Assembly (NCBI GenBank): GCA_965227095.1
Contig: CBDDFL010000002.1
Coordinates: 434,001-498,000 of the forward strand
Direction: 5' to 3'
Length of the DNA stretch: 64,000 bases
Source of the DNA: JANQMY01 sp965227095
GTDB taxonomy: Bacteria; Pseudomonadota; Alphaproteobacteria; JANQMY01
Both the position numbers and the translations under genes were made by a program. Below are positions 33,401 to 41,359 of this stretch, piece by piece (position 1 is the first letter of the stretch; every line of letters begins with the position of its first letter). The notes under the pieces are model-generated. The model was not told the origin of the DNA and searched no databases. It was given only the letters and a program-made list of their open reading frames with translations.

Positions 33401-33445
33401 TGTCCAGGTTTTGACCAAGGCTACAGAATCCAGTAAAACCAATGC
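33401..33445 (+). promoter_or_regulatory. regulon box 6, facing the mob genes
   Basis: TGTCCAGGTTTTGACCAA at 33401-33418 on the plus strand, the only copy in that orientation. It points to the hairpin array and mobC-relaxase. The -10 at the usual distance (CAATGC) is poor. Between box 5 and box 6 (33228-33400) I see no gene. Confidence 0.5.
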
Positions 33446-33548
33446 ATATCGTTGATCTTGATACGGAGGAAGGCGCAATTCCTCTTGGTTAACGAAATCC
33501 TAATCTTGAAATGAGAAACTAGAGAGAATAGGTCGTTATGAATGGATA

Positions 33549-33972
33549 CAAGATGTGCGCGGGGTCCCCGCGCCATCTTGCCAAGGGGGCCCGTTACACG
33601 CCCCCGTTGGATCCCCCCGGTCATCGGCAGCTCGCACACTGAATGCGCCTGCCGATCTGAGCTTATCGAAGCTCAACCACGACCCAACACCGCAGAAGTA
33701 AGCGGCGTTGCGCGCAGCTCGTCCGAAGCGAATGCTTCGTCCCAGCAGACGCGAAAGAGCCTTCGCGCCCTTTGGAAACCAGACCCGGGAGATTGCGCTC
33801 TCCGGGACCATCGCGAACCTGATTGCAGGTTCAACCAACCAACGGATCCATCCGTTGGAGCATGGCTCAAGGGAGAGTTCGCTCTCCCCTAAGAACCCCA
33901 TCGATCGATGTTTCGGCATCGACTTCGACGGGCGTTTCGGCGCTCGACCGCGACCAAGAGAGGCGCTCTTGG
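33549..33972 (+). other. array of 13 consecutive hairpins upstream of mobC-relaxase
   Basis: Stem positions: 33549-33580 (CAAGATG/CATCTTG plus GCGCGGGG inner stem), 33581-33610, 33623-33656 (ATCGGCAG/CTGCCGAT), 33659-33674, 33686-33709, 33724-33739, 33750-33767, 33784-33806, 33815-33832 (GAACCTG-ATTG-CAGGTTC), 33839-33858 (CCAACGGA/TCCGTTGG), 33871-33888 (GGGAGAG-TTCG-CTCTCCC), 33905-33922, 33954-33972. Stems are 5-15 bp and have different sequences. The unit fills the gap between box 6 and mobC. It could be oriT, a structured RNA, or a REP-like cluster; the fourth hairpin resembles dispersed CTGAGCTTRTCGAAG repeats. Confidence 0.75.
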
Positions 33973-34006
33973 ATGCGCGATACTTGTTGGCAGAAAGAAA
34001 GGGAAC

Positions 34007-34363
34007 ATGGCCAAGAGTGGCAGCGAAAAAAGACAGCGCCAGATTGCTTTGAAGGCGCGCTTTACCGAAGCAGAGGCCGAGCTCATCCGGGCTCAGGCAG
34101 ATCGCGCCGGTGTGTCTGTTGCCGCCCTCATTCGCTACGCGCTTCTCAATCAAAAGCCGATGAGGAAGTCGCGTGCGCCAACCGTTGATCATGAAGCGGT
34201 CGCCATGATCCTCGGCAAGCTTGGCCAACTATCTACAGCTCTCAAAGAATGCGCTAATGCAGCGCAGCAATCAGACAGCGACAGAGCTGTCATTGATGCT
34301 GTTCATCGAGATCTATCAGACATGCGTGTTGCGCTCTTTGAAGCCTTAGGGAGAGAGCCGTGA
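34007..34363 (+). CDS. mobC: MobC-like relaxosome accessory protein
   Basis: A 118-residue protein from the ATG at 34007, with GAAAGAAAGGGAAC before it. The N-terminal part KRQRQIALKARFTEAEAELIRAQADRAGVSVAALIRYALL is a ribbon-helix-helix-type DNA-binding segment, as in MobC/CopG proteins; a helical region (LGKLGQLSTALKECANAA) follows. It would bind oriT and help the relaxase nick. Its stop overlaps the relaxase start by 4 bp, giving coupled translation. Confidence 0.8.
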   Translation: MAKSGSEKRQRQIALKARFTEAEAELIRAQADRAGVSVAALIRYALLNQKPMRKSRAPTVDHEAVAMILGKLGQLSTALKECANAAQQSDSDRAVIDAVHRDLSDMRVALFEALGREP

Positions 34364-35865
34364 TCCTTAAAGGCAGCCAACGTGGCAATGGGTCTGATCT
34401 CGCTGTTCACCTTATGAACGGCTTCGATAATGAGAAGATCGAAGTGGCTGAAGTCTATGGCACCATTGCGGGAGATCTCTTGGGCGCCTTTGCAGAGTTT
34501 GAAGCTGTTTCGTCAGGCACGAAGGCTGAAAACTACCTTTATAGTCTCAGCATCAATCCGCCATCACCACTCGACAGAGATCAGTACTTTGAGTGCATTC
34601 AAGCAATCGAAACCAGCCTTGGATTGACCGATCAGCCGCGCGCTGTGGTGTTCCACGAAAAGCATGGTCGCGAACATTGTCATGTTGTCTGGTCACGCAT
34701 TGATGTGGACCAGATGAAGGCGATCCAGCTTTCTCATGATCATTCAAAACTCATGGATCTCGCATGCGAACTTGCGCACAAATATGGTCTTGAACTACCT
34801 CCTGGTCTCAAGGCTTGGCAAGCAGATCAGAAGTTTGAAAAAGACAAGCTCGAACCCAATTTGGCGGAGAGGGCGCAAGAGAATGAGACAGGACTCACGG
34901 CAGAAGAACGGCGTCAGATTATCACCGAATGTTATGAGCGATCAGACACTGCAAAAGCTTTTGTCGGCGCCATGGAACAATCAGGGTTCGTTCTCGCGCA
35001 TGGCGACCGAAGGGGTCTCGTCATCGTTGACGAACAGACCAATGTTCATAGCCTCACTCGATATGTGAAAGGTCACTCGGCGAAAGACATCAGAGCGAAA
35101 CTGGCGTCACTTGACGTGAGCCAATTGCCATCTGTCGAAGAAGCAAAAGATAGGGTTCGAAGTCGCGTTCTCGAACGCCAAGAGGGTGAGGATGAACGAC
35201 AAGCCAAGCTCGATCGAGCCATCGCAGAAGCGCGTCAGAAACTCTCTCAACGACATGAACAAACGCGTGCTCAATTGAGGCAGCGCGAACAAGAGCTGCT
35301 CACACGCCAGCAATCAGAACGTCTAGCCCTGCATGCAGCACAAAAGAGTGACGAGAAGGGGGTGTTGTTCCGAGCGCGCACTGCCGTCGCTGATCTTCTT
35401 AAGAAGACACCGGGCCTACGATCGGTGCTCTCACACATCCAGAAAGTGACAGGTCTCGATCCGAGAGAGCGGCATGAGCTTGAACGGAAAGCTTTCACAC
35501 AACGCCATCAACGTGAGCGCAAAGAGTTTGAACGCCAGAAGCGGTTCCGGTCGCGCATCGAAACGCGCGAAAACCGATCACTTGAAGCGAGAGTTATTCG
35601 TGAAGTCGCGCAAAAGCTGGAGATCGCAGGGAAGGCTCAGCGGGACTTTGCAGCTGCAGCGAAAGATCGGATTGCGCAACCAACTGACATGGAAGAGGGA
35701 GATCTACAAGTTGCGTTCAATGATGCCGCAGAGTTTGAAGAAGGGGTCGGCCAATCGGTTGACGGGGAGCGCGAAATGACTTGGGCAGATCGTGCGCAAC
35801 AGTTGAAAGAGGAACAGGGCATCAAGCCAATCAATAAGCGCGGGTTTGATAAAGGAAACGATTGA
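34360..35865 (+). CDS. mobA: MobA/VirD2-family relaxase
   Basis: A 501-residue relaxase starting at GTG. The metal-binding motif is H102-x3-H106-x-H108 in EKHGREHCHVVWSRID. The catalytic tyrosine is expected N-terminally; Y33 (EVYGTIAGD) or Y59/Y61 (AENYLYSLSI) are candidates. After about residue 230 the protein is a long charged coiled coil (ERQEGEDERQAKLDRAIAEA ... RHQRERKEFERQKRFRSRIE), probably for partner binding and transfer signals at the C-terminus. It nicks oriT and pilots the single strand through the coupling protein. Confidence 0.85.
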   Translation: MILKGSQRGNGSDLAVHLMNGFDNEKIEVAEVYGTIAGDLLGAFAEFEAVSSGTKAENYLYSLSINPPSPLDRDQYFECIQAIETSLGLTDQPRAVVFHEKHGREHCHVVWSRIDVDQMKAIQLSHDHSKLMDLACELAHKYGLELPPGLKAWQADQKFEKDKLEPNLAERAQENETGLTAEERRQIITECYERSDTAKAFVGAMEQSGFVLAHGDRRGLVIVDEQTNVHSLTRYVKGHSAKDIRAKLASLDVSQLPSVEEAKDRVRSRVLERQEGEDERQAKLDRAIAEARQKLSQRHEQTRAQLRQREQELLTRQQSERLALHAAQKSDEKGVLFRARTAVADLLKKTPGLRSVLSHIQKVTGLDPRERHELERKAFTQRHQRERKEFERQKRFRSRIETRENRSLEARVIREVAQKLEIAGKAQRDFAAAAKDRIAQPTDMEEGDLQVAFNDAAEFEEGVGQSVDGEREMTWADRAQQLKEEQGIKPINKRGFDKGND

Positions 35866-36335
35866 TTATGTCATCGCTGCACGGGTGCCCTCGGTCCCGC
35901 GCATTGCGCTCCTGCGGAGCAACCCGGAACCGCCCAAACAATCGTCTACGCGTCCCGGTGTGAACGGTATCATCCAATCATCTCGACTTGGCCTGGCAAT
36001 TTCTTCAAATCATTGCACTTATTAATTGTCAACACAGCAGAAAAATCGACTTGCAATTGCTGACGTGAATTTCCCAAGCTTATGAGTTTGATTCTCTTCG
36101 CTCGATCCAAACGCTTCGATGCCACTAGATTATCGTGGCTGCGAAATTGTATTCCTTGCGCCTTCCCAATTCGAGATTAAGCATTTCAAATTGGTGCGTG
36201 AGACAGCCTGAACGCCAAATACAAGCGCGCGATTGCCTCCTTCCCAAAAGTGATGGAGAGGCGCCTGAAATCGGCGCTGGAAGATGTTCCCTTAATTCGT
36301 TTTCAAACCAAAGTTTATTTGCACAATGGCCAACA
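35866..36335. other. intergenic stretch, no gene seen
   Basis: About 470 bp after the relaxase. A hairpin TTGCgCTCC-TGC-GGAGCAA begins near 35907, without a T-tract. The rest has short frames only and no recognised element. Confidence 0.4.
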
Positions 36336-36689
36336 TTAATTGGCTAGCCGCCGGCAAGTAAATGAACTGTCATCACCCATATGAAAATAGAAATGCCCTC
36401 TAATCACTTGATCCGACTCTGCGACCACCCAGCCACGTCCGCATTTTTCTTCATCCTCATCAAACCCCCGCCAACTGAATTCTGCCATCGGTGTTCCATC
36501 ATGGTTGACATATCGAACGTCCAAAAAAGCTCCCACATCTATGAACCGCATTTCCCCTTCGCCGCCGTCGAATGAAAGAAATCCCGGAGCAACTAGGTCA
36601 ACAAAGTTTTGTTCATACAATTCCATTGAAGAGATACGCCAACGGCCTTGAAAGAAGGATTTTGCAGTATCTTCAATTTGCCTGAGCAT
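36336..36689 (-). CDS. conserved hypothetical protein
   Basis: A 117-residue soluble beta-rich protein. The pattern GRWRISSMELYEQNFVDLV, PGFLSFDGGEGEMRF, FSWRGFDEDEEKCGRGW and GHFYFHMGDDSSFTC is one I recall from a widespread small family of unknown function in proteobacteria. It stands alone between the mob genes and the exporter operon. Confidence 0.65.
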   Translation of the reverse strand: MLRQIEDTAKSFFQGRWRISSMELYEQNFVDLVAPGFLSFDGGEGEMRFIDVGAFLDVRYVNHDGTPMAEFSWRGFDEDEEKCGRGWVVAESDQVIRGHFYFHMGDDSSFTCRRLAN

Positions 36690-36850
36690 GGTTAATCAGT
36701 GTACGTTATGATCAGAAAAGGCTAACCAAAAACTGATGCACGTTGGGAGAACAGTAGTCAAAATCGGCTATATTTGTTGATCTCTAGACAGGAATGTAAG
36801 TCCTCATGCTGCCTCACATATGTCATCACTTCGCTGGCGAGCCTTGAATT

Positions 36851-36885
36851 AGTTTGCCAATCATTTTGTCGAAGATTGGCAAACT
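36851..36885. repeat. perfect 12-bp inverted repeat upstream of the exporter operon
   Basis: AGTTTGCCAATC (36851-36862) and GATTGGCAAACT (36874-36885) with an 11-bp loop. No T-tract follows. It could be a repressor operator or an mRNA hairpin. The rest of 36690-36958 has no gene. Confidence 0.6.
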
Positions 36886-36909
36886 ACGCCCAAAGTAGTT
36901 GCTCTCACA

Positions 36910-36923
36910 TTGATTTGAATCAA
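36910..36923 (+). promoter_or_regulatory. FNR/FixK-type box
   Basis: TTGAT-TTGA-ATCAA is a perfect match to the TTGAT-N4-ATCAA consensus of FNR/FixK activators. Its centre lies 42 bp before the first small gene of the exporter operon (ATG at 36959). That fits a class II activator site if the transcript begins at or next to the ATG. Confidence 0.55.
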
Positions 36924-36958
36924 ACCAGAGTGAGTCAACTCGAGCTACTCAACTCAAG

Positions 36959-37099
36959 ATGATCGCGAAAATAACTGCCGCTATCATTACCTTTAGTGCA
37001 GTTGTCTTCTTTACTCTATCCCAACGCAAGGAACTGCTGCGCACTGGGAGTGAGTTCGTGCGCGTCAATGTCACTAACAATAGGGAGACTTCGAAATGA
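36959..37099 (+). CDS. short membrane-anchored or secreted peptide
   Basis: Forty-six residues: MIAKITAAIITFSAVVFFTL is a hydrophobic N-terminal helix, followed by a basic, Asn/Arg-rich tail (SQRKELLRTGSEFVRVNVTN). Its TGA overlaps the ATG of the next short gene (ATGA). No clear ribosome binding site, which would fit a leaderless transcript. Unknown function; position suggests a helper of the exporter. Confidence 0.45.
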   Translation: MIAKITAAIITFSAVVFFTLSQRKELLRTGSEFVRVNVTNNRETSK

Positions 37100-37212
37100 T
37101 GGAAATGGGTTCGGGCATGATGGTCTTTATGGGGATCGTCTGGGTTTTGGTTCTCGCCTTTCTCGTTCTCGGGATTGCGGCATTCGTCAAATACCTCCGT
37201 TCCAGCAGATAG
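37096..37212 (+). CDS. short single-span membrane protein
   Basis: Thirty-eight residues, Met/Gly-rich start (MMEMGSGMMVFMG) then one hydrophobic helix (IVWVLVLAFLVLGIAAFVKYL) and a basic end. AGGGAG lies 8 bases upstream. Met-rich short membrane proteins like this often accompany metal transport genes. It is 33 bp before the first permease. Confidence 0.55.
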   Translation: MMEMGSGMMVFMGIVWVLVLAFLVLGIAAFVKYLRSSR

Positions 37213-37245
37213 GCCCGATCCTCGCAAGGCAAGGCTAAAGGGCCG

Positions 37246-38376
37246 ATGCTCTATTGGACATGGCGACATTGGCTTTCGGAACCTGGCCGCGCGGGCCTCA
37301 CAGCCTTCGCTTTCGCCAGCGTGCTGGCGTTGAGCGCTATGTTCGACGGTCTCTTCGTTGGAATTCTCGAAGATCTGCGCGCCTTTCCCGCATCGCTCCC
37401 CTCCGATCTTGTCGCGATCGAGGAAGGCAATACTTACTTTTCGCTCGCGCCGTCCAACCTACCTCAGCTATCAAGAATGAACGCCGAGGAAGTACCAGGC
37501 GTGATGGATGTTCAGCCGCTGAAGCTTGCGCCATTCATTTTCCGATACAACGGTCTCACGACACCCGCGATGTTGGTCGCCTTCGATTTGAATGGTGGCC
37601 CGCAACAACTACGCGCCGGCCGCGCGCCGACGCCAGCGCGTGACATTGTCCTAGATAGCAATCTGGCGCGAAGACACGCCGCCGATCTCGGTGATCCCGT
37701 TGTAATATTGGATCACGATCTGAATGTCGTTGGGCTTTCGGAGGGCACTTCATCCGCGTTCACATCGTACGCCTTTATTACATACGACCGTCTTATCGAC
37801 CTGGCGATCGAATCCGAATTGCCTTTCGGAACGGATGAGGGAGGGCTCGTCTCCGCGCTTCTCATCAATCTTGAAGACGGCGCCGACATTGATGAGAGCA
37901 GGCAGCTCCTGGAAGCTGCGTTGCCGGAGGCTGACTTGTTTACGCCAGCGGAGTTGGGTGACGCGGAAGCTGTTATGGGTCGACGGATGTTAGGACCGAT
38001 CTTTCTTCTGATCCAGTCGATTACTTGGCTGATCACGCTTTTGACCATGGCGATGCTTCGATACGCGGAGGTCCAATCCCACTTAAGGCAATTCGGCATT
38101 CACAAGGCCCTCGGCGTCAAGCCGACGCAACTCGTCTATATACTCACGATCGGTGGCGCCCTGACGGCAGTCCTCGCGCTCCCTCTGGCGGCGGTGATCG
38201 CGAAAGGTCTGTCTTGGATGACCTCGACTTGGAACCCTTTATACGTGCCGCGGGTTTGGGATCCGCAAGTGTTGGCGCGCACGGGCGCTCTCGCGATCTT
38301 GGGTTCGGTGGCCGGAAGTCTCATTCCGCTGCGCAGACTTGTGAGACTGGATCCGGTCCTCGTATTTCAAAGGTGA
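37246..38376 (+). CDS. MacB/FtsX-type ABC permease
   Basis: A 376-residue permease: an N-terminal membrane helix (AGLTAFAFASVLALSAMFDGLFV), a periplasmic domain of about 200 residues and three C-terminal helices, ending LIPLRRLVRLDPVLVFQR as is typical of DevC/MacB-like proteins. It pairs with the next permease, which begins with the same MLYWT residues, and with the ATPase at 39496. Substrate unknown. Confidence 0.82.
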   Translation: MLYWTWRHWLSEPGRAGLTAFAFASVLALSAMFDGLFVGILEDLRAFPASLPSDLVAIEEGNTYFSLAPSNLPQLSRMNAEEVPGVMDVQPLKLAPFIFRYNGLTTPAMLVAFDLNGGPQQLRAGRAPTPARDIVLDSNLARRHAADLGDPVVILDHDLNVVGLSEGTSSAFTSYAFITYDRLIDLAIESELPFGTDEGGLVSALLINLEDGADIDESRQLLEAALPEADLFTPAELGDAEAVMGRRMLGPIFLLIQSITWLITLLTMAMLRYAEVQSHLRQFGIHKALGVKPTQLVYILTIGGALTAVLALPLAAVIAKGLSWMTSTWNPLYVPRVWDPQVLARTGALAILGSVAGSLIPLRRLVRLDPVLVFQR

Positions 38377-38380
38377 TGCG

Positions 38381-39490
38381 ATGCTCTATTGGACGATCAG
38401 GTCTCAGTTGACGGAATTTGGCAGAGTCGCCGCAAGCGCCGTAGGAATCGCCTTGGCGATGCTTCTGGCAATCTATCTTGATGCGGTGTTTCGCGGCGAA
38501 GCGAACCAGATCGTAACGTTCATTGAACGGTCCCCTGGCGACGTTTGGGTCCTGCAAGACGGCGTTGAGAACTTGCATATGGCGCGCTCGCGTTTGTCTG
38601 AAAACACGATCGCTGAAGTACGCCAGACGCCGGGCGTCGAAAGCCTCATTAAAATGGTTTATCGCGACGCGATGATTGGCGAGGCAGGTCAGGAAAAGCT
38701 CGCTTATGTGGTGGGCGTTCCGTTTGACCCCGACGCGAAAGCGACATGGCAGAAGGGATCCCAATGGACCGGACCCAAGGAAGGCGGCGTCATCATTCCC
38801 GAACCCATGGCGGCCGGAGCGGAACTGCGGATCGGGGACACCATCCGAATTGGCAGGAAGTACTTCTCGATTGAAGGGTTTTCGAGCGGAACCTATTCGA
38901 TGGCCAACCCGCTTGTGTTTATGAACGAACGAGACGCACGCCGGCAGTTCAAGATCAGCGACGGTGCAAATCTATTGCTGGTAGACACCGAGGCGGGAAT
39001 TGATCCCTTCGCATTAGCCGCACGCATCGAGGAAAGGAGCGACAAGACGCGCGCGTTGCCGAAGTCCGCATTGATAGAAAACGACTACCGATTGGCGCTG
39101 CAAATGGGCGGCGCGTTGATTGGTATGATGAGCGTCATCGGAACTATCGTTGCCATTATCATTGTGATCTTTACGGCCTACGCCTTCGTGTCTGTGCGAA
39201 GTCCGGAGTTGGCAGTTGCCAAGGCGCTGGGCGCTCCCCAATCGCAACTCATCATGTCCGCCATAGTTCAGACCGGCGCTGTAGCGCTTCTCGGAATTAT
39301 ATTTGCATTCGCTGCGATCTTGCCTTTGGAAAGCGCCTTGCTGAGCTGGGTCCCTGACGTTCAAGTTGACTTTTCCGCTTTCACCACGCTGAAGCTGAGT
39401 GCAGTTATGTTCGTCGCCGCCGAATTGGCGGCGCTTGTGCCCGTGACTTACATCTTGCGGGTCGATCCTGCGCTTGTATTTAAAGGATAG
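38381..39490 (+). CDS. MacB/FtsX-type ABC permease
   Basis: A 369-residue paralogue-like permease with the same layout: N-terminal helix, periplasmic domain, three helices near the end (VIGTIVAIIIVIFTAYAFV onward), ending ILRVDPALVFKG. It starts 4 bp after the previous stop. The two form a heterodimeric exporter with the downstream ATPase. Confidence 0.82.
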   Translation: MLYWTIRSQLTEFGRVAASAVGIALAMLLAIYLDAVFRGEANQIVTFIERSPGDVWVLQDGVENLHMARSRLSENTIAEVRQTPGVESLIKMVYRDAMIGEAGQEKLAYVVGVPFDPDAKATWQKGSQWTGPKEGGVIIPEPMAAGAELRIGDTIRIGRKYFSIEGFSSGTYSMANPLVFMNERDARRQFKISDGANLLLVDTEAGIDPFALAARIEERSDKTRALPKSALIENDYRLALQMGGALIGMMSVIGTIVAIIIVIFTAYAFVSVRSPELAVAKALGAPQSQLIMSAIVQTGAVALLGIIFAFAAILPLESALLSWVPDVQVDFSAFTTLKLSAVMFVAAELAALVPVTYILRVDPALVFKG

Positions 39491-39495
39491 TGCCG

Positions 39496-40359
39496 ATGGA
39501 AAGCGCGCCAATTTTGAGGGCAACGAATCTCGTCAAAACATTCGGTACAGGCGAAACCGCTGTGCATGCGGTCGACGGCGTAACTCTTGATGTTTGCCCT
39601 GGGGAGTTGGTTCTGATCAAGGGCCCGTCGGGATCCGGTAAGACCACTTTACTATCCATTCTTGGTGGTCTCATGCATCCGACATCAGGTGGCGCCCATT
39701 TGCTCGAGCGTGACATAACAACGATGAGCGAAACAGCGCTCGCTGAACTCAGGTCAAAAGAGATCGGTTTTGTGTTTCAGGCATACAACCTGCTCTCGGC
39801 TCTCAGTGTCGAGGAAAACATTCTCTTTCCCGCGCGCATCGTGGGGGCGAATCTTGGTGCCGCACGACGAAGAGCGGATGAACTGATCAAAAGACTTGAC
39901 CTTCAAGACCGAGGGAGCGCGCGGCCGCATCAACTTTCGGGTGGCGAACGTCAACGAGTTGCAATCGCGCGAGCGCTCATGAATGACCCGCCGCTTGTTC
40001 TCGCCGACGAACCGACCGGCAATCTAGACTCAGAACGCGGCCTTGAAGTTGCGATGATCCTTCATGATATGGCCCGCGATGACAGTAAGGCTGTGGTGAT
40101 CGTGACGCATGATTCGCGCATCGAGGAAATCGCCGACCGCATTTTATGGCTTGAAGACGGAAAGCTACGCGATCGCAAAGGCGAGCAACACGAATGGACC
40201 CGAGATCCTGTATGCGGAATGCGTGTAGACCGTTGGACGGCCACGCGCCTCGCCGAGTATGACGGTGAGACATATGCTTTCTGCACTGAGAGGTGCCGAG
40301 AGCGTTTCCTCTTAAATCCGACCGCTTATGTGAATGAGTCAGACGCAAATAATCGATAA
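39496..40359 (+). CDS. ABC ATPase with C-terminal YHS domain
   Basis: A 287-residue LolD/MacB-type ATPase. Walker A GPSGSGKT (residues 43-50), Q-loop FVFQAYNLL, signature LSGGERQRVAIARAL, Walker B LVLADEPTGNLD, switch His in VIVTHD. After the ATPase domain a YHS-like domain (DPVCGMRVD ... YAFCTERCRERFLLNP, about residues 232-280) is fused. YHS domains occur in copper ATPases and metal-linked proteins, so metal sensing or binding is suggested. ATG 39496 has AAAGGA upstream; a GTG two codons earlier overlaps the preceding stop. Confidence 0.82.
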   Translation: MESAPILRATNLVKTFGTGETAVHAVDGVTLDVCPGELVLIKGPSGSGKTTLLSILGGLMHPTSGGAHLLERDITTMSETALAELRSKEIGFVFQAYNLLSALSVEENILFPARIVGANLGAARRRADELIKRLDLQDRGSARPHQLSGGERQRVAIARALMNDPPLVLADEPTGNLDSERGLEVAMILHDMARDDSKAVVIVTHDSRIEEIADRILWLEDGKLRDRKGEQHEWTRDPVCGMRVDRWTATRLAEYDGETYAFCTERCRERFLLNPTAYVNESDANNR

Positions 40360-40436
40360 TGACAGCAACAATCGAACCGAAATTGAAATGAAGTGGCGCG
40401 AGGTTTCGAGCAGCTCAATTTTTTGGATAATCCGAA

Positions 40437-41219
40437 ATGGTATCCTTGGTTCACAATTCGTGTCAGCACGTGGGCCCCTCAAGATTTTGGTTGGAGTTTG
40501 CAACCATAAATCAACCTGATGCGACTGGATATTTTCTGATGACAGACGAGTTCTGGGAAGGAGAGCTTCTTATAGGCTTCGCTTTTGCATTGTTCCATGG
40601 CCGGTCCGGCGACAATCAACTCCATCGTCACTATGCGACCCAGTGCGCATATGGAGACACTGCAGCTGTGGAAGTCGAATGGGAAAATGGAACCATCGAC
40701 CGCGCAAGATGGCACCATATACCCTCGGAGTCTCTTCACCGAATCCGCGCTACATCATCTACCGTACGGATGCTGTACTACGAACCCACAATGCTAAACA
40801 GCCTGTCAGTTGAAGACCTTTTCGAAAAAATTACTATCGCGGATTGGAAAGAAGCTGATTGGTCCACCTATTTTAAGATGCCAGATGCGGTCGACCCTCG
40901 TGTGCGCCAAGCGCTTGAGCAATTGCGAGCTGATGTTGGCATTTCTATTAGCGCTACATCTATGGCTCGCTCGGTAGGGTTATCCAGAAATCGCCTTATG
41001 GAATTGTTCTCGGCTGAAATTGGAGTACCGGTCAGGCGCTACATCCTTTGGCACCGGATCAAGCTGGCAGCAACAGAAATTGCTCGCGGCGCAAATTTGA
41101 CCACTGCGGCTCACGCTGCCGGTTTTGCAGATTCTGCTCACTTCGCTAGGACTATGAAAGCTATGTTCGGCGTTACCGCCACGAAAGGCCTGAACAAACT
41201 GCAAATACGGCTGCAATAA
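40437..41219 (+). CDS. AraC-family transcriptional regulator
   Basis: A 260-residue regulator: an N-terminal cupin-like ligand domain (LLIGFAFALFHGRSGDNQLHRHYA) and a C-terminal double HTH (SISATSMARSVGLSRNRLMELF and LTTAAHAAGFADSAHFARTMK), residues about 160-255. It lies 77 bp after the ABC operon in the same direction. It may control the operon or the convergent hydroxylase; the effector is unknown. Confidence 0.8.
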   Translation: MVSLVHNSCQHVGPSRFWLEFATINQPDATGYFLMTDEFWEGELLIGFAFALFHGRSGDNQLHRHYATQCAYGDTAAVEVEWENGTIDRARWHHIPSESLHRIRATSSTVRMLYYEPTMLNSLSVEDLFEKITIADWKEADWSTYFKMPDAVDPRVRQALEQLRADVGISISATSMARSVGLSRNRLMELFSAEIGVPVRRYILWHRIKLAATEIARGANLTTAAHAAGFADSAHFARTMKAMFGVTATKGLNKLQIRLQ

Positions 41220-41359
41220 GGGCTGTCTGCTATGGCCAAATACTCTTTTGTCGAATGCAATTCTACAACATAAATTCGATCAGATAGGTCTTGGTCGTCC
41301 ATCTTCTGGACTATATGTGAGCTCGTTCTATGTCGCACCGATTCAATCTGTGTAGAAAT

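Noticed and set aside
33536..34228. 230-codon open frame on the minus strand across the hairpin array
   Set aside because: It runs antisense through 13 palindromic stems and into the start of mobC, has no family likeness and no good ribosome binding site. The symmetry of the hairpins explains its openness.
26278..35865. Self-transmissible ICE with a full type IV secretion system
   Set aside because: Only relaxase, MobC and coupling protein were recognised; no VirB4 ATPase or other channel genes were found in the island.
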